The notes under the pieces: model-generated
Database searches by the model: none
What the model was told of the DNA's origin: nothing
Seen by the model: the letters and a program-made list of their open reading frames with translations, nothing else
Part shown: positions 33,501-36,913 of the stretch, in pieces
Position numbering within the stretch: position 1 is the stretch's first letter
Layout: every line of letters begins with the position of its first letter
Position numbers and translations under genes: made by a program
DNA from: Verrucomicrobiia bacterium
GTDB lineage: Bacteria > Verrucomicrobiota > Verrucomicrobiia > Verrucomicrobiales > DEV007
Length of the DNA stretch: 36,913 nucleotides
Assembly: GCA_030430255.1 (NCBI GenBank)
Contig: JAUIGD010000014.1
Coordinates: 1-36,913 of the forward strand
Direction: 5' to 3'

Positions 33501-33743
33501 GTCGTGCGCCGCCTCCCAGCTGGATTCCCCCTTCCCCGCATCGATCACCCACCAGTCCCCATCTCCATCAACCGCCATCTCCAGCCGCTGCGAACGGGCG
33601 GGGTCGCCGGCGACCGCGAACGCCATCCCGCCCGCGGGCGAGGCCTCGATCTGCAAGCTCGGCTCGGCCCCGAGCGGGAGGCTGAAACCGATACCGATCG
33701 CCACCAGCGCGGCAGCCGACGTCTTGGGGGAACGCGGTCGCAT
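30582..33743 (-). CDS. Secreted PEP-synthase-like ATP-grasp (PPDK_N) protein with upstream phosphohistidine-like motif
   Basis: 1053 residues with a signal peptide (about 1-26, ALVAIGIGFSLPLGA). The ATP-grasp domain of the PEP synthase/pyruvate phosphate dikinase type spans ~430-745: GTIGGKAANFGFLRRGVP, LRFRSSTNVEDSGVFVGAGL (near 537), YNRNAYLERLRHG and a closing KQMREV. Upstream at ~329 is PSTPNSHVAILAESYGVSFG, which resembles the catalytic-His motif of the swivelling phosphohistidine domain. That order (His domain first, ATP-grasp second) is the order of glucan water dikinase, not of PEP synthase. The N-terminal ~300 and C-terminal ~300 residues are unassigned. It lies 74 bp downstream of the response regulator and is probably in its operon. 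A secreted ATP-grasp enzyme is odd, since ATP is scarce outside the cytoplasm; a binding or degenerate role is possible. Confidence 0.75.
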   Translation of the reverse strand: MRPRSPKTSAAALVAIGIGFSLPLGAEPSLQIEASPAGGMAFAVAGDPARSQRLEMAVDGDGDWWVIDAGKGESSWEAAHDGAGPARLFRAAEAAPPSIAPHEAWKARLDLADEPFLSENLGESFETVRWCKFAVLLDDATEVYFQDSRRYLFHYDFATERLAPFAGMTTAEFDAATLPVRGRRALLGAVLVAPFRKEFAVQVVGDEPFPRESLRFLYHTVEAKLDRGGEWRGYLMPVPAHAAALRRDADWFEAAGIPLAEPDRWSGQGGCYVEGWALGRLRYVAHDGIEAAYLSGALLPTDILVTDWVPAELPFLAGILSLSPSTPNSHVAILAESYGVSFGYLATEPERQAALALDGHQVALRISEGFYDCAIRLLDAGAMSDAYRDEILALKAPPPLAITPKVAAGAIAVADLSGVWPEDIGTIGGKAANFGFLRRGVPANSPEAVAFTFDLWDGYLDQALGERSLRAEIAARLAPYSSWPPDIAGLDATLAGVRDLIEDEADFTSPQRAGILAALAGFDPMRKLRFRSSTNVEDSGVFVGAGLYDSFSGCVMDDTDGDEAGPSHCDPQQPEERGVFRAMRKVYASFYNRNAYLERLRHGVDEAQVGMALLVHHSFPDEIEAANGVATVERRPSGGSVYTEGDLVSQLGAVSVTNPEGGAVPEVVRTTFYRGNFNFEGADLVQRSSLLLLGEEAVMGWQDDYLDFAGKFHALGEAFVARYPENPRPLLEYEYKKLTDGSLVIKQMREVPAAPAGEATAMALIGSPATLEVFQGETGTAMGNHRLKSLWGVRGDDRWVPRAEPGGSLLAAAEVESAIPGGLATEVGPPAIWPGHGFTVQIEGNAHYARDSWDWSTEAGATRMWLQALLPEQGAIAGDPLRSFGDLTVYFGADYPVDVLEPGEPWNGSVTRGDVVLLVEGHPDDPPQEGSELKVREGSAGGINLRVEFYWPPAPNGPVAGYTAPLEKWEQTTITGLTSEPVVLRGYYSQTYRPGHHNFTEDFVFEPRLEEGISAAQLAELEAADVRMIYWTAGSAQPGAMRVIGLNGKLREL

Positions 33744-33749
33744 ATCTGA

Positions 33750-33758
33750 ACCGTAGCA
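33750..33758 (-). promoter_or_regulatory. Extended -10 motif before the ATP-grasp gene
   Basis: Minus-strand TGCTACGGT (TGN plus a TANNNT hexamer) ending 6 bases before the ATG at 33743. No good -35 box is seen. It resembles the sequence before the cytochrome-c gene and suggests an extra promoter inside the presumed operon. Confidence 0.3.
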
Positions 33759-33817
33759 GGTCCACCAAGCCGAGGGGAACCCAAATCACCTCCCTTCCCC
33801 ACCGCCCGGCGTCGCCT

Positions 33818-34504
33818 TCAGCCGCGGAACCGATAGCCCACCCCGCGCACGGTCTCGATGATCTCCGGCGCCGCGGGGTCGCGCTCGATGCGTTTGCGCA
33901 GCTTCGCCACGTGCTGGTCCAGCGTCCGCGACTCGGGGTAGTAGTCGATGCCCCAGCAGCGGTCGAGCAAGGCATCGCGGTGCACCGCCTCGCCGCGCCG
34001 CTCGTGCAACAGGATCAGGATCTTCACCTCGCGCGGCGAGAGGTCGATCGATCCCCCGTCGCGCTCGGCGCGCAGTTCGCGCGGGTAGACCCGCAGCGCG
34101 CCCATCTCGAACACCTCGCCCTCCCGCCCCACGCCGGCCGTCGCCACCGAGCGCCGCAGCGCCGCGCGCACCCTGGCGAGAAACTCGCGCGTCCCGAACG
34201 GCTTGCGCACGAAGTCGTCGGCGCCGAGCTCGAGCCCCACCACCACGTCGATCTCTTCCGACTTCGCCGACAGGAACAGCAGCGGCACCGCCGCGTCCTG
34301 CGACCGGATCCTCCGGCAGACCTCGAAGCCGTCGGCACCCGGCATCATGATGTCGAGGCACACCAGGTCCGGCTTCCTCTCGCCGAACAGCTCGATCGCA
34401 CGCAGACCGTCCGGCGCCGCCGCCACCTCGTAGCCCTCGCCCTCGAGGCAGGCCGTCAGCGACTCCAGCGTCACCGGGTCGTCCTCGGCGAGCAGCACCC
34501 TCAT
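33818..34504 (-). CDS. OmpR/PhoB-type response regulator
   Basis: 228 residues from ATG 34504; the track start at 34597 adds residues ahead of a normal receiver start (MRVLLAEDDP). Receiver domain ~1-118: acidic pair Asp8/Asp9, phospho-acceptor Asp51 (LVCLDIMMPGADGFEV), Ser79 and Lys101 (VRKPFGTREF). The DNA-binding winged helix covers ~130-228 (SIDLSPREVKILILLHERRG, SRTLDQHVAKLRKRIE and the closing ETVRGVGYRFRG). All key residues are intact. Its start overlaps the stop of the histidine kinase gene by four bases (ATGA), so the two are translationally coupled. Likely targets include its own operon, but no operator could be identified. Confidence 0.95.
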   Translation of the reverse strand: MRVLLAEDDPVTLESLTACLEGEGYEVAAAPDGLRAIELFGERKPDLVCLDIMMPGADGFEVCRRIRSQDAAVPLLFLSAKSEEIDVVVGLELGADDFVRKPFGTREFLARVRAALRRSVATAGVGREGEVFEMGALRVYPRELRAERDGGSIDLSPREVKILILLHERRGEAVHRDALLDRCWGIDYYPESRTLDQHVAKLRKRIERDPAAPEIIETVRGVGYRFRG

Positions 34505-36057
34505 GAGGCCAGCCGATCTCCCAACGCCACCACATTCGCGGGCGCCGCCGGCAATTCCAAGACAAAGCGAGCGCCGCCCCCGTCGCGCCGGGCGCAACGC
34601 AGCTCACCCCCCATGCGCCGCGCGAGGTCGCGGGCGATCGCCAACCCCAGACCGGTGCCGCTCGAACCCTCGTCGACGCGCTCGCTCAAGCGCTCGAAGG
34701 CGCCGAAGATCCGCTCCTCCGCCCCCGCCGGGATGCCTGGGCCGCGGTCCTCCACCGACAACCACACCGAATCCCCGCCCGCCGCCAGCCCACCGGCCAC
34801 GCGCAGCTCGCCGCCCGCAGCGGCGTACTTCTCAGCGTTCGAGATCAGGTTGGTCAACACCTGCGAGCAGGCGTCGGGGTCCGCCAGCGCCGCGGCGCCT
34901 GATTCGACCTCAACCGACATCCGCATCCCGCGCCGCCGCAGCGCCGGGCGGAACGGCGCCAGCGCCGCCTCGGCCAGCCCCTCGAGGCGCACCGGCTCCG
35001 CGGCGAGCTCCAACTCGCCCCGCTCGGAGCGCGCGAAGCTCAACACGTTGCCGATCAAGCGCGCCAAGCGCCCCGCCTCCTCGCGCACCAAGCCCAACCG
35101 CCTCCCGCTCGCCGCCGCGTCGGTATCCAGGGCCTCGCTCGCGAGGTCGGCGTTGAGCAGGATGTTGGTCAAGGGCGTGCGCAGCTCGTGCGAGACGCGG
35201 TTGACGAACGACACCCGCCGCTCCGCCAGCCTCGCCCAGCGGCGCTGGTGGGCGAACATCGCGAAGCCCAACAGCCCGACCAGCAGCGCCCCGACCGAAG
35301 CCGCGGCCACGGTCGGCACATCGTAGCGCACGACGGCCTCCACCTCGTCCCAGGCCGCCACCCGCCAGCGCCCGAAACGCGTCGCCACCGGTAATACCAG
35401 ATCGGGCTGCCTGGTCCCCACGCCCGCCGCCAACACCGCGCCGCCCGGCCCCTCGATCGCCGCCAGCGCACCGGCCGCCGCCGCGGGCTCGAACGGGACG
35501 CCATACCAGCGCCCGAGGTGACCGCGCACCGCCGCCGCCACCTCGGCCCGGTCGACCGCGAAGACCACGAACGCCCTTTTGTCTCCACTCCATTGATAGA
35601 AAAAATCGCCCTCCCAGCCGCCGGGGAAACCCAGGTCCAGCTCCAGCACGGGACGGCTACCGCGCTCGGCGCCGGCGTTCCCGCGCGCGACCGGAACCGG
35701 AGTCCGAGCGCCCCCGGAACCCGGCCGCAGCGGGTATTCGGCGTGCGTCCCCCGCCCCTCCCACGGCACCCACGAGATCTGCCGCAGGCCGATCAGGTGC
35801 TCGCCGGATTCGCGCATGGCGATCTCGCTCCCGCGCGGAACGCGCTCCGCCAACATCTCGAGGTGCCGGTCGTAAAGCGCCTCCAGCCGCCGCAGCTCGC
35901 CGGCCAGTTCCGCTGAGAACGCCTCCAGCTCCTCCCGCCCGACCTGCCGGCGCTCCTCGTCCACCCGCCGCGCCGACAACACCCCGCCGCCCAGCACCGC
36001 CGCCGCGGCGGCGGTCAAGGCGACCAAGGTGAAGAGGGGCGCGCGGGAGGGCTGCAT
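34501..36057 (-). CDS. Membrane sensor histidine kinase
   Basis: 518 residues. Membrane segment 1 is at ~9-29 and segment 2 at ~253-277 (AAASVGALLVGLLGFAMFA), enclosing an extracytoplasmic sensor region of about 220 residues that I cannot assign to a family. The HisKA domain has His290 in FVNRVSHELRTPLTNILLN. The ATPase domain has the N box NLISNAEKYA, G1 DRGPGIP, an F box near FGAFERLSERV and G2 GTGLGLAIARDLARRMGG. All catalytic parts are intact. It pairs with the response regulator by a four-base overlap. It starts 58 bp after the secretin-like gene on the same strand, so all four minus-strand genes here may form one operon. Signal unknown. Confidence 0.93.
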   Translation of the reverse strand: MQPSRAPLFTLVALTAAAAAVLGGGVLSARRVDEERRQVGREELEAFSAELAGELRRLEALYDRHLEMLAERVPRGSEIAMRESGEHLIGLRQISWVPWEGRGTHAEYPLRPGSGGARTPVPVARGNAGAERGSRPVLELDLGFPGGWEGDFFYQWSGDKRAFVVFAVDRAEVAAAVRGHLGRWYGVPFEPAAAAGALAAIEGPGGAVLAAGVGTRQPDLVLPVATRFGRWRVAAWDEVEAVVRYDVPTVAAASVGALLVGLLGFAMFAHQRRWARLAERRVSFVNRVSHELRTPLTNILLNADLASEALDTDAAASGRRLGLVREEAGRLARLIGNVLSFARSERGELELAAEPVRLEGLAEAALAPFRPALRRRGMRMSVEVESGAAALADPDACSQVLTNLISNAEKYAAAGGELRVAGGLAAGGDSVWLSVEDRGPGIPAGAEERIFGAFERLSERVDEGSSGTGLGLAIARDLARRMGGELRCARRDGGGARFVLELPAAPANVVALGDRLAS

Positions 36058-36115
36058 GGAATTCCGTCTGGGTGGCGCACGAGCATCGGCTCCACCTCAC
36101 CGAGCGGCAAGCCCC

Positions 36116-36913
36116 CTACCTCCCCGCCCCTTCTGCCGGTTGGTCCTCGATGCCCACGGCGGGACCGGGGACGAACATCGTGTCTGCCTGCACGAACAGC
36201 AACACCCTCCTGGCCTCTTCCTTCGGCTTCAACACGCTCACCAGCTCCGGGACGCCGGACCGCAACGACATCGCGGTCGTCGCCTTGATCGCGAAGAACT
36301 GCGGCATCCAAAAATCGGCGATCTCAAAGTTCTCCGTCCCTTCGCGGGTCTGGTAGCTACGCCCCAAGTATTCGACCCACTCCGGGGCGATGTTGATCTC
36401 GATGAGCGAGCTGTCGGGACCGATCACCGGATCCACTTCGACGGTTGGCCCGACGTTCCTCGTCTCGAAGGCGGTCGGGTTCGCGGGCGTCGCCTTAACG
36501 CCGGAGCCGCCCTCCAGGGTGAGCGTCTGCGGGATCTCTGGCGGATCGTACTCGGTCGCGTAGATCACCTCGTCGATCGATTCCACCTTCGCCCGCTGGC
36601 CGCTCTTCGTGATGACGTAGCTCGTATCGAGCAACACCGCCGCCTCCGCATCGATCATCGCCTCGACCTCCTCGCGCATCGCCGCCGCGCCGCTCCTCGC
36701 CGCATGTTTGCGCACCAGTTTGTTCGCGTCTCGCGCATCGAGCTCGATCCACTCGACGAGGATCCCCACCTGCTTCGGCCCCTCGAGCATCGCCGCCCGC
36801 GTTGCACCCAGCCCCAATCCCCCGGAGGCCGCCGATGTCCGGAGGAACGGGTCGGGCAGGGCGGCCTCCGTGACACCCGTGGCACTGCTGGTGGCCGCGG
36901 CATGGGCCTCGCC
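36116..36913 (-). CDS. Secretin-like (type II/III secretion family) protein, N-terminus off window
   Basis: The frame stays open to base 36913, so the gene begins outside the window; the track start at 36817 is an internal TTG. The visible 265 residues include a short-domain region QVGILVEWIELDARDANKLV (the place of an N-domain), a segment on residues after DTSYVITKSGQRAKVESIDE, and a secretin-like core: VGPTVEVDPVIGPDSSLIEI, APEWVEYLG, and PQFFAIKATTAMSLRSGVPE. This pattern is common in Verrucomicrobiota and Planctomycetota proteins annotated as type II and III secretion system proteins. Whether it forms a pore cannot be told. It precedes the sensor kinase by 58 bp and may share its transcript. 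Confidence 0.65.
   Translation of the reverse strand, partial: GEAHAAATSSATGVTEAALPDPFLRTSAASGGLGLGATRAAMLEGPKQVGILVEWIELDARDANKLVRKHAARSGAAAMREEVEAMIDAEAAVLLDTSYVITKSGQRAKVESIDEVIYATEYDPPEIPQTLTLEGGSGVKATPANPTAFETRNVGPTVEVDPVIGPDSSLIEINIAPEWVEYLGRSYQTREGTENFEIADFWMPQFFAIKATTAMSLRSGVPELVSVLKPKEEARRVLLFVQADTMFVPGPAVGIEDQPAEGAGR

Overview
The window is a GC-rich piece of bacterial chromosome. The gene content points to a Verrucomicrobiota (or, less likely, Planctomycetota) bacterium: a PEP-CTERM protein with the VPEPGSASLL tail, FG-GAP/VCBS proteins with ASPIC/UnbV domains, a DUF1501 protein with a cytochrome-c/DUF1549/DUF1553 partner, an ECF sigma factor directly followed by a Ser/Thr kinase, and a secretin-like protein of a type common in Verrucomicrobiota. 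This placement is inferred from families, not from a search. Shine-Dalgarno sequences are almost absent.

Region 1 (1-10412, all minus strand) is a surface or secreted-protein locus. In transcription order it holds a VCBS/UnbV protein, a lectin-fold PEP-CTERM protein, a second VCBS/UnbV protein and a second lectin-fold protein with thrombospondin type 3 repeats that runs off the left edge. It reads as a tandem duplication of a two-gene module. The two VCBS genes are almost identical over parts of their 5' ends. A plus-strand CNNM/CBS membrane protein follows (10614-11750).

Region 2 (11748-12442) is a gene-free repeat island: one copy of a 182-bp MITE-like element, a degenerate relative, and two copies of a twin-hairpin repeat. 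Region 3 (12443-17851, minus) encodes a cytochrome-c/DUF1549/DUF1553 protein, two LppM-like lipoproteins and a DUF1501 protein. Region 4 (18004-20668) has phosphatidylserine decarboxylase, a secreted metallophosphoesterase, a second repeat island and D-aminoacyl-tRNA deacylase.

Region 5 (20756-30481, plus) has the ECF sigma/kinase pair, the second MITE copy in opposite orientation, and a 2360-residue secreted multidomain protein. Region 6 (30582-36913, minus) is an apparent operon: a secretin-like protein cut by the right edge, a histidine kinase, an OmpR-type regulator, and a secreted protein with a PEP-synthase-like ATP-grasp domain.

The most unusual items are the secreted ATP-grasp protein beside a two-component system, the duplicated VCBS-lectin module, the mirrored MITE pair, the family of hairpins whose three-base loop is always GGA/TCC and which sit just after stop codons, and a recurring promoter pattern that implies very short or absent mRNA leaders. 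No tRNA, rRNA, CRISPR array or transposase gene was seen.
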